DNA of 64,000 bases from Paracoccaceae bacterium (GCA_033344815.1 JAWPMR010000001.1:1660136-1724135); one strand, 5' to 3'; shown: positions 37,001 to 45,540, numbered from the stretch's first letter. Numbers and translations are program-made. The notes: generated by a model from the sequence alone, not told the origin.

Positions 37001-37198
37001 TCTGCTGGAGATGTGAACAATGACGGCTTTGATGATTTGCTGATTGGCGCCTATACCGCATCATCCAACGTACGCCTGAGTGGCGAGACCTATTTGGTTT
37101 ATGGCGGCGAAAAGATCCTTGATTTTTTTGACTTGGCTGACGGCACTCAGGACGGCAGCATCGCACTAATCCACATCACGGATGAATTTATTTTTTAG
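34043..37198 (+). CDS. Large FG-GAP/integrin-alpha-like repeat protein with four Ig-like modules
   Basis: 1051 residues. GTG 34043 is chosen because GGAGG lies seven bases upstream; an in-frame TTG at 34016 is weaker. Seen: after about 75 N-terminal residues, four related beta-sandwich modules of about 110-130 residues, each with a GSNGG-x-F-R-(V/I)-(F/Y)-x2-G core; then seven FG-GAP repeats, each with a calcium-loop motif like AGDVNGDGYDD and a YLVYG strand, likely folding as a beta-propeller. No Sec signal is apparent, so secretion may be by a C-terminal-signal route or the start is misplaced. The C-terminus ends just before an IS6 repeat and may be truncated. Inferred role: surface or secreted adhesin-like protein. 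Confidence 0.85.
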   Translation: MSDTGDTSADSPVFFAAIDIAPIIPAQYFDYSGVAFLEPWGLGGMGYYCACYTAPYFPIITPYTGVEVGPPISIPPTALSDSFTAFANDAGERLRLGQVSDGTGLLSNDYAARSVTAVNGQAGNVSTQGNTVRVEGSNGGFFRIYENGAMDFRFAPDDVMLGETTGFEYTVINITGETDTATVKVSWEEVAPNYDLFLVEAPGLSRIATQKEGTALLAGKTAPDGTPITITAINGNPDLVAPLSNSFWETFKGSNGGLFTVFPGGVIDFDPDKNSTPGEITGFEYTLSAAVDGTTTGVVEVALLSFANPDVAVLYGDDLTAAAGGPIAVGAIDDGTDALYNDIAGARIVGVNGFTFLGSGFWFGGSNGGQFRVFEGGTVQFRDQGAPVTPGESTSVSYTIAVPGGFGDTLTSTFTVDLIDRPSEVFAADDVYSLSPAELSSAQAQWVRLGSVNSDDVLLANDFFVSEITQINSAALQEGVFFDGSNGGQFRVFSGGVVDFVNRGLDKLAVGETTSFTYTGDQGSTATVTLSIEGDVTPSPTTFGAVFAGISVGDNSGSAVSSAGDVNGDGYDDMLITTDRGFDRAPIEAYLVYGSASGPSPNFELSSLDGTNGFVIVGDVGDNANARSPASAGDVNGDGFDDFLIGAPSLSPNGNFSGSSFLVFGAASGLPPRLELSSLDGSNGFRINGIAANDSSGHAVSSAGDIDGDGYDDILIGAFNVDRDGLEKVGESYVVYGAASGFAASFELSDLDGTNGFTIRGVNANDGSGTAVSAAGDVNGDGYDDILIGAPFARNGPPSAGETYLVYGAPSGIPARLNLSDLNGTNGFTMNGVDPRDFSGRNLAFAGDVNGDGFDDMLISASFADPNGVSSGETYLVYGSQAGLPTSFDLSLLDGTNGFAMLGIDERDKIGRSISSAGDVNGDGFDDILIGAGDADFKGSERGETYLVFGAASGGAAALQLSDLDGTDGFVFRGVERGDRSGHSVSSAGDVNNDGFDDLLIGAYTASSNVRLSGETYLVYGGEKILDFFDLADGTQDGSIALIHITDEFIF

Positions 37199-37240
37199 AA
37201 ATAGTTGACTCAATCAAAATTGTTTTCTTCGGGCTCCACT

Positions 37241-38070
37241 GGGACTGTTGCGTTAATTTGAAGGGGCTGTTGCATTAACTACGGAATTTTTGCGATGAAT
37301 ATTCCGAAAAGATCCCATCATGCCGCTTAAACAGCCGTTCAAGCTTCATAGATTTCCAGCTTCATTTGTCTTTTGTAACGAAAGGATGTAATTGCGCAAT
37401 CCGTTGTCCTTTCAGGATGTCACCGATCTGCTGGCAGAACGTGGCTGGATATGGATCGATCTACCATCTTCCGATGGGTGTAAAAATTTGGTCCTGAGTT
37501 ATCCAAAGGAACCGAAAAACACCTAACGCGCGCAAGCCTGAATTGGCATATCGAAGAAACCTACGTACGGGTTGGTGGGAAATGGCGGTACTTGTGGCGC
37601 GCAATTGATGCAAACGGGCAGTTGGTTGACTTTCGACTGGCAGCGCGACGAGACGCTAAGACTGCCAAAGCCTTTTTTAAAGGCGATTGGAAGATTGCGT
37701 TTACATCAACCAATATCAATCTGCACCGACAAAGTACCAGTTTATCGCAAGGTAATCCGCGAGATCTATCACGTTTTTGATCCGCTCTGTGATTCCACCG
37801 CTCATATCGACCGCAAGTATCTCGACAACCGCGTTGAGAGTGAGCATGCTGCTTTAAAATGATAATTGGATACCGCCACAGTTTCCGATCACTGCAATCT
37901 GCGAAAGCGACGCTAGCGGCAATGGAAATAATCTGGAGGATCAAGAAGGGCCAGATTCACGACGGAGCATTAAGAGGCGTATTAAACAACTTCGAACCCT
38001 TCGTAAGACAAATCCTGCGCAGCCTCTGGGTTCAGGACGAAGAGATGTGGTTTCATAACCACTCTGAATA
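37241..38070 (+). mobile_element. Degenerate IS6-family element with doubled terminal repeat
   Basis: Terminal-repeat-like sequences GGGACTGTTGCGTTAAT (37241) and GGGGCTGTTGCATTAAC (37263) precede a decayed transposase starting at ATG 37320 (MPLKQPFKLHRFPASF). Pieces in changing frames follow: LRNPLSFQDVTDLLAERGW, THVGGKWRYLWRAID-like sequence around 37570-37620, ICTDKVPVYRKVIREI (37710), HIDRKYLDNRVESEHAALK (37800), RHSFRSLQSAKATLAAMEII (37870). At least four frame changes occur. The far terminal repeat is not visible. Confidence 0.82.
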
Positions 38071-38718
38071 GCCTTTAATCCACTCTTGACGCATTCGATC
38101 TCCTTCACCCCGGAACCTCTCGGGTAGGATGTCATACGACGAAATCCGATCTGGCCGGAAATGTCGGAAGTCACGTCTGAGTTCGCACCAAGCGGCAAGG
38201 ACAATGGCTTCAGAATGATAGGCGATGGCAATCGGCAAGATGGTTCGTTCGCTTTTTTGATCATCGACATTGGAATAAGATATTTTGAGCTTTTGTTCCT
38301 CACGGATTGCCTGTCGTACATCGGACAAGTCTACTAACGAAGGCTCGTCCGCCCCCCCGCTTGAAGCAAATACTGTGCTGCTGAGCGGCGTGGCATCGGT
38401 TAGCTTTTGTGCAGCACTGCGCGCGGCCCGTTTAAGCCCTCTGTCGCCTGTTCTGGTGATCATTGCCAAGCCAACGGTTATTGCTTCCGCTTCTTCTATG
38501 TCGAAATTTATAGGCGGCAAATCGAACCCGGTTCGCATGATATATCCGACTCCCGCCGCCCCCTCGATCGGAATCCTCAGCGCCTGTAGGGATGCAATAT
38601 CGCGGTAGACCGTGCGTTTGGTAACTTCCAACTCCTCCGCTATCTCGCGTGCTGTGCATGGTCTGCGAGCGTTGCGAAGCAACTGAATTATTTCAAACAT
38701 CCGAACAGAGCGACCCAT
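38053..38718 (-). CDS. WYL-domain transcriptional regulator (YafY type)
   Basis: A 221-residue regulator. Seen: an N-terminal HTH_11 (MFEIIQLLRNARRPCTAREI, LEVTKRTVYRDIASLQALRI) followed by a wing (GYIMRTGFDLPP), then a WYL-like C-terminal domain (QKLKISYSNVDDQKSERTIL, LAAWCELRRDFRHFRPDRI). ATG 38718 is preferred over 38781 because the family starts near MGRSVRMFE and AGGA lies about ten bases upstream. It is divergent from the PEP-mutase-family gene, which it may regulate. Its 3' end borders the IS6 remnant. Confidence 0.87.
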   Translation of the reverse strand: MGRSVRMFEIIQLLRNARRPCTAREIAEELEVTKRTVYRDIASLQALRIPIEGAAGVGYIMRTGFDLPPINFDIEEAEAITVGLAMITRTGDRGLKRAARSAAQKLTDATPLSSTVFASSGGADEPSLVDLSDVRQAIREEQKLKISYSNVDDQKSERTILPIAIAYHSEAIVLAAWCELRRDFRHFRPDRISSYDILPERFRGEGDRMRQEWIKGYSEWL

Positions 38719-38840
38719 TGTTATTTTTCCTAGAAATGACCAAGGTTTCGGCAAATGCGTGAAGACTGCTGACACATACATGTCAGCATCAAGGTGCTAA
38801 AGATACAATGCTGAAGCCCGCAAGCATAAGGATAATCCGA

Positions 38841-39653
38841 ATGTCGCAATCCTTTCGTAATCTGCACGCACGCGCAAACCCGTTCATCTTGGCAAATGCT
38901 TGGGACAAGGGCACCGCTTGCTTGTTCGCGGGGCTTGGCGCAAGAGCGCTCGCAACCTCGTCTGGTGCACATGCCTTCACTTTGGGGCGGCCTGACCTGG
39001 GAACAGTTACACGGGACGAGGCGCTTGCCCATGCTGAAACAATCGTGTCGGCAACATCGCTTCCTGTGTCAGGGGACTTTGAAAACGGATTTGGCGATGC
39101 ACCTGACATCTTGGAAGAGACGGTCAAATTGTCGGCGGAAATTGGGCTAGCGGGTATTTCGATTGAAGACATCTCCTATCCAAACACCCAACCCTACGAT
39201 TTTGAACGAGCGGTTGAACGCATCAAAGCTGCAAGCGCTGCAGCGAGAGCGCTGCCAAAGGATTTTGTCCTCGTCGCGCGCGCTGACGGCTTTATGAACG
39301 GCCTTTATGATTTGGATGAAAGCATCAGACGCATTCAAGCCTTTGAAACTGCTGGCGCGGATTGTGTTTATATCCCTTACCTGCAAAATCTGGAGACGGT
39401 CACAAAAGTCTGCAGCAGTGTCTCAATACCTGTGAATGTCGGGATCAGTACCGTTGAACATATATCGCTACAGGAATTCGCGGACGCTGGAGCCGCGCGC
39501 ATTTCTTTGGGAATGGCGATGGCGACCGCCACGCACACGATCTTGCACAACCTTTCCACTAACATATTCGAAGACGGAAACTTTGCGAAACTCGGCGACA
39601 ACCTTTCTTACGAAACCATTGATCAGTGCATGGCAAAGGGGCGGACGCGGTGA
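38841..39653 (+). CDS. Isocitrate lyase/PEP phosphomutase-family enzyme
   Basis: A 270-residue TIM-barrel protein. Seen: ANPFILANAWDKGTA at the N-terminus, VSGDFENGFGDAP (the metal-binding Asp loop), LAGISIEDISYP, VLVARADGF and PVNVGISTVEHISLQEFADA with AARISLGMAMA. The KKCGH catalytic loop of isocitrate lyase is not present, so it belongs to the PEP mutase/carboxyvinyl-carboxyphosphonate mutase/oxaloacetase side. Substrate unknown. ATG 38841 has AAGGA eight bases upstream; an upstream frame start at 38808 is less likely. Divergent from the WYL regulator. Confidence 0.87.
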   Translation: MSQSFRNLHARANPFILANAWDKGTACLFAGLGARALATSSGAHAFTLGRPDLGTVTRDEALAHAETIVSATSLPVSGDFENGFGDAPDILEETVKLSAEIGLAGISIEDISYPNTQPYDFERAVERIKAASAAARALPKDFVLVARADGFMNGLYDLDESIRRIQAFETAGADCVYIPYLQNLETVTKVCSSVSIPVNVGISTVEHISLQEFADAGAARISLGMAMATATHTILHNLSTNIFEDGNFAKLGDNLSYETIDQCMAKGRTR

Positions 39654-39722
39654 CCACATACACCGAACACAGTCTGATACACTTGGCCTGCATTGCCGAT
39701 CAGAGCGATGGGGAAACGTCTG

Positions 39723-39905
39723 ATGATCAAGTACTACTATCCTGATGGAACGCATTGCTATCGCGCGCTTCACACTACCCATGCAGTGTATCGCTCCGAC
39801 GATGGCAAGCTGATCGCGCGAGCTATCAAGCCAGACAATACTGAGATGTATGAGTTTGAAATCGCGGGCTTCGAGTTGCTCAAAAACGGAGTGCGCTATG
39901 ACTAA
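39723..39905 (+). CDS. Small hypothetical protein
   Basis: 60 residues (ATG 39723; in-frame alternatives 39711 and 39693). Seen: MIKYYYPDGTHCYRALHTTH, then DDGKLIARAIKPDNTEMYEF, a beta-rich pattern without a known motif. GGGGA lies just upstream of 39723. Its stop overlaps the ATG of the next gene, so the two are probably translated together. Confidence 0.55.
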   Translation: MIKYYYPDGTHCYRALHTTHAVYRSDDGKLIARAIKPDNTEMYEFEIAGFELLKNGVRYD

Positions 39906-40356
39906 AACGGAACATGAACTCGATGGATTTGATATGGCACCCGCTGTGCTTGAGCGTGAGTGGGTCGTTACAATTGATACGCCGACTGGTGGAGTTGAAG
40001 CAGTGGTGGCAGCACTTGGAAATGCGTTGCCATTGACCCAAGGTCCCTATGACAACTGCATGTTTGTGCGGGAGGCTGGCTATCAACGGTTTCGTGCGAT
40101 GGAAGGTTCACATGCCGGTGCCGAAGGAACCATTCAAAATACCGCGGCACAGCAAATCGTGTTTTCTTTACCTTGTGATCCAGCGCTTCTGCGTAAGGCC
40201 TTCAACGTCATCTTTGCAGTGCATGTGAACGAAGAACCGACGATACGTGTCGAAGAAATCTGGGGAAGCCGTTCGAAGCTTCTGGACGATAAAGACAATC
40301 CAAACCGATATTGGAACCGACCTGACGCCGAACAACTTCATGGCGACAGTGTTTAG
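39898..40356 (+). CDS. Hypothetical protein, possible dimeric alpha-beta (NIF3/YbgI-CutA-like) fold
   Basis: 152 residues. Seen: EREWVVTIDTPTGGVEAVVA, NALPLTQGPYDNCMFVREAG, IVFSLPCDPALLRKAFNVIF and HVNEEPTIRVEEIWGSRSKL. The pattern (two beta-rich halves with helices, ending in a strand-turn before the C-terminus) resembles small alpha-beta barrel proteins, but I do not assign a family. GGAG six bases before the ATG and the overlap with the preceding stop support this start. The two-gene unit may be co-transcribed with the upstream PEP-mutase-like enzyme, 70 bp away. Confidence 0.65.
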   Translation: MTKTEHELDGFDMAPAVLEREWVVTIDTPTGGVEAVVAALGNALPLTQGPYDNCMFVREAGYQRFRAMEGSHAGAEGTIQNTAAQQIVFSLPCDPALLRKAFNVIFAVHVNEEPTIRVEEIWGSRSKLLDDKDNPNRYWNRPDAEQLHGDSV

Positions 40357-40794
40357 CTTTGATCGGATGACGACACATAGCGTGGGATCTTGTGCCCTCT
40401 CGCACCTGACCCTAACAACCTTATCAAGACGTATTGCGACGCAGCGGCGGAGTGAGCCAGCTAAGTCGCCCGCTTGGCGATCATCATGTGGCCGTTACGG
40501 ACTTTGACGAACCTCTTAAAGAACTCGAAGCCGCTGTTGGTGAAATACGCACTTTTGGAGCAGCCGTGCGGGAGCGGTTGGCGCAGATCACAGAACGCGG
40601 TTGGCAGAGTGACGAATAGTCCGACGCGGTCGCAACTACGCCAGTTACCGGCTGAATCATATACCAGCCCGTGATGCGGCGTCACAGCTACAAAACCAAT
40701 CACAAGGTATTTTGTCTAATTTTATGTAGGTGGCAGAAAGCGAACAACGGCTTCTCAACCACAATTGTCTACCAAAGGCGACAAGGGAACAACA
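40357..40794. other. Intergenic, with a possible short decayed frame
   Basis: A plus-strand frame at 40434-40619 ends with a helical, protein-like run (FDEPLKELEAAVGEIRTFGA) but lacks a convincing start. A minus-strand frame (40703-40461) has equal claim. I treat both as unsupported; the region could hold remnants. Confidence 0.3.
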
Positions 40795-42855
40795 ATGGAT
40801 ATGCTCGCGTTGGCTTGGTTGAACGAAAAGAGGCTGCGGATAATTGTTTGTTTGCTCTGCGCCATAGTTGTCGGGGCAGTATATTTTCTCGCCTACAACT
40901 ACAAAGTCATGAAAAGTGAGATATCGCAGCGCCAACAGCTGATCGATATGACAAATGCCTTCACCAGCGCATTTTCGATGCATCGTGATGAAGACAATCT
41001 CGTCCCTGCAACATTCCGCCGGATCGGGATCCAGGAGTTCACAGACAACGTAAGAAGCAGCGCAGACGTACGCGCAAGTGCATCAACGATGCGCATGCCC
41101 GGCACACCGGGATTAGAATTGGAAACCGTTGAAGAAGACCCACGCATCCGCGCGATCATCACCAGCATGGCCGACACAAATGCGGCAAAACCATATAATG
41201 AACACCTCTGGTCAAACCGACAGTTTATAGGCCGAACGATTGTACCCTCGATTGCGTCCTCCAGCAGTTGCGTTGAGTGCCACAACGCGGCACTTGGCCA
41301 AGATATCTACGACGTTGGCGATGTGATGGGCGCATTTGTTGTGGAGACAGACCTGACCAGCGTAGTGACGCAAGGAGCTGCTTATGCGATTGCAACCGCA
41401 CCGCTCGTTGGTTTCCTTGTCTTTTTTCTGATCACATCGCAAGCCAAACGGTCCGCTAAAACTGTTACTGCGTTGCGACGCCAAGTGACGGCAGAGCAGA
41501 AGCAGCGCAAGGCTGAAGAAACCGCAAAATTTCTTGCCTCACACGATTCGCTAACGAATTCAGCCAATCGGAACATGTTTCATGACCAACTCGAAGCGAA
41601 TATTACACAGCTGGATAGTGGCGAGGCAGCAGATGTTGTTATCGCTTTGATTGATCTGGACGACTTCAAACTGATCAACGACTCCATGGGACATGATGCC
41701 GGCGATGCGGTTCTCGTTACCTGCGCGCAGCGTTTGCGGCGCTTGATAGATCAATTCGATGGCTTGGTAGCGCGTTTTGGTGGCGACGAGTTTGCGGTAG
41801 TTGTGGCTCCAAGATCGGTTGAATTTGACGTCGCTCTACTGGGGAAACAGCTTGTCGATACGGTGCATCAGGACTTTCAGTTTGGGAAATCCGTCATTCG
41901 ACCCGACTGCTCGGTTGGTATCGCACAACTTTCGGCGATCGATGGCACTGACATTGCCGCTCTAATGAAATCTGCCGATATGGCACTTTATGCTGCCAAA
42001 GACGCCGGTAAGTCGTGTTTTCAGGTTTTTGATGAACCTCTGCGGGCCAAGATGGGGCGAAAGATGGCGCTGATCTCAGAATTGCCTATCGCACTTGCCA
42101 ATGGCGGAATTCGTCCAGTTTTACAACCAAAGATCGACCTGCGAACGGGTGATCTGATCGGGTTTGAAGCCCTCGCTCGCTGGCGCCTCGAAAACAAGGA
42201 GATCCCCCGCGCAGAATTCATTCCCTTGGCGGAAGAGTGCCGTCTGATTGAACAAATCGACTTTCAAATTATGCAACAGGCGGCGATCTTTATCACACGA
42301 GCGTCTCGAACTGTTGAAAACCCGATCAACCTGTCCGTGAACGTGAGCACGATAGATCTGCGAAACTCTGATTTCGTGGAGCAGGTTCTGGATGTCCTTT
42401 TGGTAGCGGGTCTCTCGCCCTCACATCTCACGCTCGAAATCACAGAAAGCGTTTTCATGCAAAATTGGGACCAAGCGCGTCAGACTTTAATGACTCTTCG
42501 CAAGGCGGGCGTAAGCATCGCCCTGGATGACTTTGGGACGGGCTACTCGTCCTTGTCTTATGTCCTGGAATTTCCGTTCGACGAGATCAAGATTGACCGC
42601 TCTCTCGCGAAAGATATGACTAGGATCGAGCAAAATCGGGGGATGCTCGCTCATCTGGTACGTATGTTCCATGATCTGGACAAAAAAGTGACCGTAGAAG
42701 GTGTCGAGACTTGGGAGCAAACGCGGCTTCTGATGGATATCGGAGTTCATGCGGCCCAGGGTTTTTACTTTGCTGAACCCCTTGAATTAGATAAAGTAAT
42801 GGCGCACCTGCAACAAATCGGCGTTGGCGATCCCATCACTAGCAGAGCTAGATAG
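40795..42855 (+). CDS. Membrane c-di-GMP enzyme: heme-c-type sensor with GGDEF and EAL domains
   Basis: A 686-residue inner-membrane protein. Seen: a helix at 15-36; a periplasmic domain with the heme-c attachment motif CVECH (Cys159, Cys162, His163) in the manner of DUF3365/Tll0287-like sensors; a second helix at 186-204; a short coiled coil; a GGDEF domain (GGDEF at 319-323 intact); and an EAL domain (EAL 448-450, [47 protein letters not shown]) with its metal-binding residues kept. Both synthesis and hydrolysis of c-di-GMP are possible; redox, oxygen or NO could be the cue. ATG 40795 has AAGGG about seven bases upstream; the frame extends to 40765. Confidence 0.9.
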   Translation: MDMLALAWLNEKRLRIIVCLLCAIVVGAVYFLAYNYKVMKSEISQRQQLIDMTNAFTSAFSMHRDEDNLVPATFRRIGIQEFTDNVRSSADVRASASTMRMPGTPGLELETVEEDPRIRAIITSMADTNAAKPYNEHLWSNRQFIGRTIVPSIASSSSCVECHNAALGQDIYDVGDVMGAFVVETDLTSVVTQGAAYAIATAPLVGFLVFFLITSQAKRSAKTVTALRRQVTAEQKQRKAEETAKFLASHDSLTNSANRNMFHDQLEANITQLDSGEAADVVIALIDLDDFKLINDSMGHDAGDAVLVTCAQRLRRLIDQFDGLVARFGGDEFAVVVAPRSVEFDVALLGKQLVDTVHQDFQFGKSVIRPDCSVGIAQLSAIDGTDIAALMKSADMALYAAKDAGKSCFQVFDEPLRAKMGRKMALISELPIALANGGIRPVLQPKIDLRTGDLIGFEALARWRLENKEIPRAEFIPLAEECRLIEQIDFQIMQQAAIFITRASRTVENPINLSVNVSTIDLRNSDFVEQVLDVLLVAGLSPSHLTLEITESVFMQNWDQARQTLMTLRKAGVSIALDDFGTGYSSLSYVLEFPFDEIKIDRSLAKDMTRIEQNRGMLAHLVRMFHDLDKKVTVEGVETWEQTRLLMDIGVHAAQGFYFAEPLELDKVMAHLQQIGVGDPITSRAR

Positions 42856-42861
42856 TCGACT

Positions 42862-42999
42862 AACGCCACGTTCTGAAAACAGATCCTCAACATCCGCCGT
42901 ACTCAGCGCAAACCGATGGTATGCCCAGACTGCGTAAGCAATGACTTCACGAGGGTAACGAAAGCCCTTCAGGCGCGCCATTGAGGTCGGTATTTTCAT
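42862..42999 (-). mobile_element. IS6-family transposase 5' fragment
   Basis: From ATG 42999 the minus strand reads MKIPTSMARLKGFRYPREVI and AYAVWAYHRFALSTADVEDL, the N-terminal zinc/HTH region of an IS6-type transposase, to ERGV near 42865. The rest is missing. It lies immediately after the GGDEF-EAL gene. Confidence 0.8.
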
Positions 43000-43352
43000 G
43001 CGCCACCCCGTAGCCAAGTCACAAGGATCAAACAACTTGGCAATGCCTCTCAAGCGCTTGAAGCCATTATCGCAGATCCGAGTAACCGAGCCAGATTTCG
43101 TCGCTGCTGAAATTGTCAAATATTTGGAGGCAGCGCTTGCACAGTTTCGTAGCGTTGCCGAAGATTTGTCAGTGACCACTGAGTAGGCATAGTCTACTCT
43201 TATCGATGCCAACAATTTAGATGTAATCTTGGCTAACTTTTCGGATAGAATGATACAAAGGTTTAGCGCCATCTAAGGGTTTTGGATTGGGCCGTTTTGA
43301 CTAAGGATAATTTTATTGCTTGAGCGCTGTCGACGTGGGTACTGCGCGCCCT
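43000..43352. other. Intergenic between IS fragments
   Basis: No supported gene is seen; short frames only. It separates the IS6 fragment from the degenerate copy of the hypothetical gene. Confidence 0.3.
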
Positions 43353-43521
43353 GACTAAGCTCACTCCAAAATTGACGATCCCGATGAGATTGGAAACGAG
43401 TGGCGTTCGTTTGCAAGATATAAGATTGACAAGCTCGAAAAGGCTTGTCCGCCTTGGTTCGCAGGTGGGTTTGGACACCTAGAATATGTTGCTGACTTTG
43501 AATAATGGGCGCGAAATAGAT
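43353..43521 (+). repeat. Degenerate duplicate of part of the hypothetical gene at 22596
   Basis: About 165 bp match 22809-22977 at roughly 80-85 per cent by eye, coding for similar residues (FDDPDEIGNEWRSFARYKID, KACPPWFAGGFGHLEYVADF) but with an in-frame TAA after FE. The match begins at GCTCACTCCAA and ends at AATAGAT, exactly where the IS at 22978 starts in the other copy. Both copies lie in mobile-element-rich DNA. Confidence 0.8.
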
Positions 43522-43663
43522 GTTTCACGAACAATGCCCGACGAGCGGCAAACAATACAAAGCTCACATTGGCAGATCTAAATAAAGCTAAAGTGACCTA
43601 GTGCGGCCGAGTGCCTAGCGGTCCAGCATTAATCTTGACCCTGAAATGATATGGCCAACTGTA

Positions 43664-44347
43664 TTACTTGCGACCGTTGGCCCGGATGGACGGCGTGCCC
43701 AATTCGGCCCAATCCCATCGTATGTCTTGAAGCAGGTGCCGCCGGATCCCGCTAGCGCGATTTTTGTGCAGGGCGTCAAGAAGGGCAAGGTGCACATCAG
43801 TCCAGGCCGGATCTGGATATGAGGTTTCCACCCCCTGTCTGAGCGATGGACCAGTCTGCATCCACAGTTGTTCGATCAGCGCAATCATGTCGGCATTGCC
43901 GCACTGGCGGTAGATCAGGAAATGGAAGTGTTGGTTCTCGACCATGTAACTATCAAAGTGCTTGGCCATGATCGTCTCGTGAACGCGGTCGACACAGCTA
44001 CGCAGCTCGACCATCTGATCCGCGTCTATAAAAGGTGCTGCCAGGGTTGCCGCCTCGCTTTCCAGCAGTGCGCGCAAGTTGAACAGGTCTGCGGCACGTT
44101 TCTTGTCAAGTGCCGGAACAACGTAGGACTTCTTGACCGAACTGCTGAGCACGCGCTCCGAAGCCAGACGCTTCAACGCCTCGCGCACTGGCATGATGCC
44201 GGTGTCCATCTCGACCGAGAGTTTCCGTAAAGAGAGTTTCTGATCAGGCAGAAAGGCACCGATCATCAGCCGTCGCTTCAATTCCCGATAGAGCGTTTCC
44301 GCCTGGGTAGGTTCGGGAAGGGAGGTCAGCAGCGACATGCGGTGCAT
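43664..44347 (-). CDS. GntR-family (FCD) regulator of the Rieske cluster
   Basis: A 227-residue regulator. Seen: a winged HTH (KLSLRKLSVEMDTGIMPVRE followed by ALKRLASERV), then an FCD domain (LFNLRALLESEAATLAAPFI, NQHFHFLIYRQCGN, DVHLALLDALHKN). It follows the Rieske oxygenase gene by 35 bp on the same strand, so it is probably co-transcribed. The 16-bp palindrome at 45541 is its likely operator. The start could also be the Met three codons downstream. Confidence 0.88.
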   Translation of the reverse strand: MHRMSLLTSLPEPTQAETLYRELKRRLMIGAFLPDQKLSLRKLSVEMDTGIMPVREALKRLASERVLSSSVKKSYVVPALDKKRAADLFNLRALLESEAATLAAPFIDADQMVELRSCVDRVHETIMAKHFDSYMVENQHFHFLIYRQCGNADMIALIEQLWMQTGPSLRQGVETSYPDPAWTDVHLALLDALHKNRASGIRRHLLQDIRWDWAELGTPSIRANGRK

Positions 44348-44382
44348 CTTGCCCGATGTGGTCTGCTTTGCAAGCGGCAGGA

Positions 44383-45513
44383 TCAGGTACCCAAGTGGCG
44401 CGCCATATAGGAGATGAAGTCCCGGATCGTGCCCTCGTAATCATCCGGTGCCAGCGGGCCACCCAGATAGGTGCGGGTCTTGAGCGCCTGTTGCAAGGTT
44501 TCGAGTTTCTCCTTGTCTTCAGAATTGAAAGACCGACAAAGCGCCACATAATCACGCACCTTGCCGGACTTGGGATCATCCTCCAGCCCGGTCACGCCCC
44601 AGCGTATTTTCACCCGGTCCGCGCCGTCAGGCCGCAGACACATGAAAAGGGTGAAATTTGTCGCCATCCCCACCACAAGGTTGGGATAAATACCAAACAT
44701 CGGCGAATTGGCGCGTTCTTCTTCTGTCAGGTCCGGGTGGAACGGGCCGCGCGGTGGATAGGAAGGGTCGTAATAGGCGTGGTAGCCGGTCCAGCCTTCG
44801 CCGTTTTCCATCTTGCGGCAAAGCTTGGTCGGCGTGATGGGATGCAACGTGTGCAGATGCGTCGCACTCAGGTGGTAGCCTTCCATGAAGTTCTCAAAGA
44901 GCGTCTTCCAATTGCAAGCCCAGCTGTCTTCTTCGATGAACGCCAGAAAACGGTCCTCTGGATGGTAATTCTTGACAATCTGGTCAAGGCCGCCGAGGCG
45001 CTCGGCCAGCGGGGTGGCGGTGCCGTCTAGATTGACGAAGATCCAGCCCTTCCAAATTTCGCTGGCGAACTCCGGCAGCCCGCAGCGCGACTTGTCAAAG
45101 CCCGATTGCCCCTTCATGAGCGGTGCCGCGACCAGCGCGCCCGTCGTATCATAACTCCAGGTGTGATAGCGGCAGATGAACTTGCGGGTGTTGCCTGTGC
45201 CTTCAGCCACGCGGTTGCCCCGGTGGCGACAAACGTTCGAAAGCACCCGCACCGCCCCATGCTTGTCGCGGGTGACAATCAATTGTTCATCTAAAAGGTC
45301 GGTAGTGAAGTAATCACCCGGGTTCGTGATCTCTCCGACATGGCCGAGACACATCCATTCGCGGCGCAGTACCTCTTCTGTTTCCAGTTCGAGGAATTCT
45401 GGCGATGTGTAGAATTCCGCCGGCATCGCAAACCCGTCTTGGGCCGCGATGTCGCGCAATTCACTCAGACGTACACGAAGGCTGTGCACGGTCCCTGATC
45501 GCTGGTCCAGCAT
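44383..45513 (-). CDS. Rieske non-heme iron oxygenase, alpha subunit (ring-hydroxylating/CMO-like)
   Basis: 376 residues. Seen: Rieske [2Fe-2S] ligands Cys95, His97, Cys114, His117 (CRHRGN and CRYHTW) and the mononuclear iron site in the block NWKTLFENFMEGYHLSATHL with His214 and His219. The overall plan is that of aromatic-ring or quaternary-amine hydroxylases (carnitine/choline-monooxygenase relatives). A reductase partner is needed but none is encoded nearby. ATG 45513 has AGGA nine bases upstream; the open frame to 45585 crosses the palindromic operator and is unlikely. Divergent from the second Rieske gene. Confidence 0.9.
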   Translation of the reverse strand: MLDQRSGTVHSLRVRLSELRDIAAQDGFAMPAEFYTSPEFLELETEEVLRREWMCLGHVGEITNPGDYFTTDLLDEQLIVTRDKHGAVRVLSNVCRHRGNRVAEGTGNTRKFICRYHTWSYDTTGALVAAPLMKGQSGFDKSRCGLPEFASEIWKGWIFVNLDGTATPLAERLGGLDQIVKNYHPEDRFLAFIEEDSWACNWKTLFENFMEGYHLSATHLHTLHPITPTKLCRKMENGEGWTGYHAYYDPSYPPRGPFHPDLTEEERANSPMFGIYPNLVVGMATNFTLFMCLRPDGADRVKIRWGVTGLEDDPKSGKVRDYVALCRSFNSEDKEKLETLQQALKTRTYLGGPLAPDDYEGTIRDFISYMARHLGT

Positions 45514-45540
45514 CACGAAAATCCTTTGACACGAAAACTC

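Noticed and set aside
37561-37944. 127-codon minus-strand frame
   Set aside because: It is the antisense of the decayed IS6 transposase, whose plus-strand pieces match known motifs.
40461-40703. 80-codon minus-strand frame beside a 61-codon plus-strand frame
   Set aside because: Neither strand has a start signal or family evidence; both listed only as an uncertain intergenic stretch.
42787-43272. 161-codon minus-strand frame as a full gene
   Set aside because: Only its middle 46 residues resemble an IS6 transposase N-terminus; the rest is read-through into unrelated DNA, so it is annotated as an IS6 fragment.
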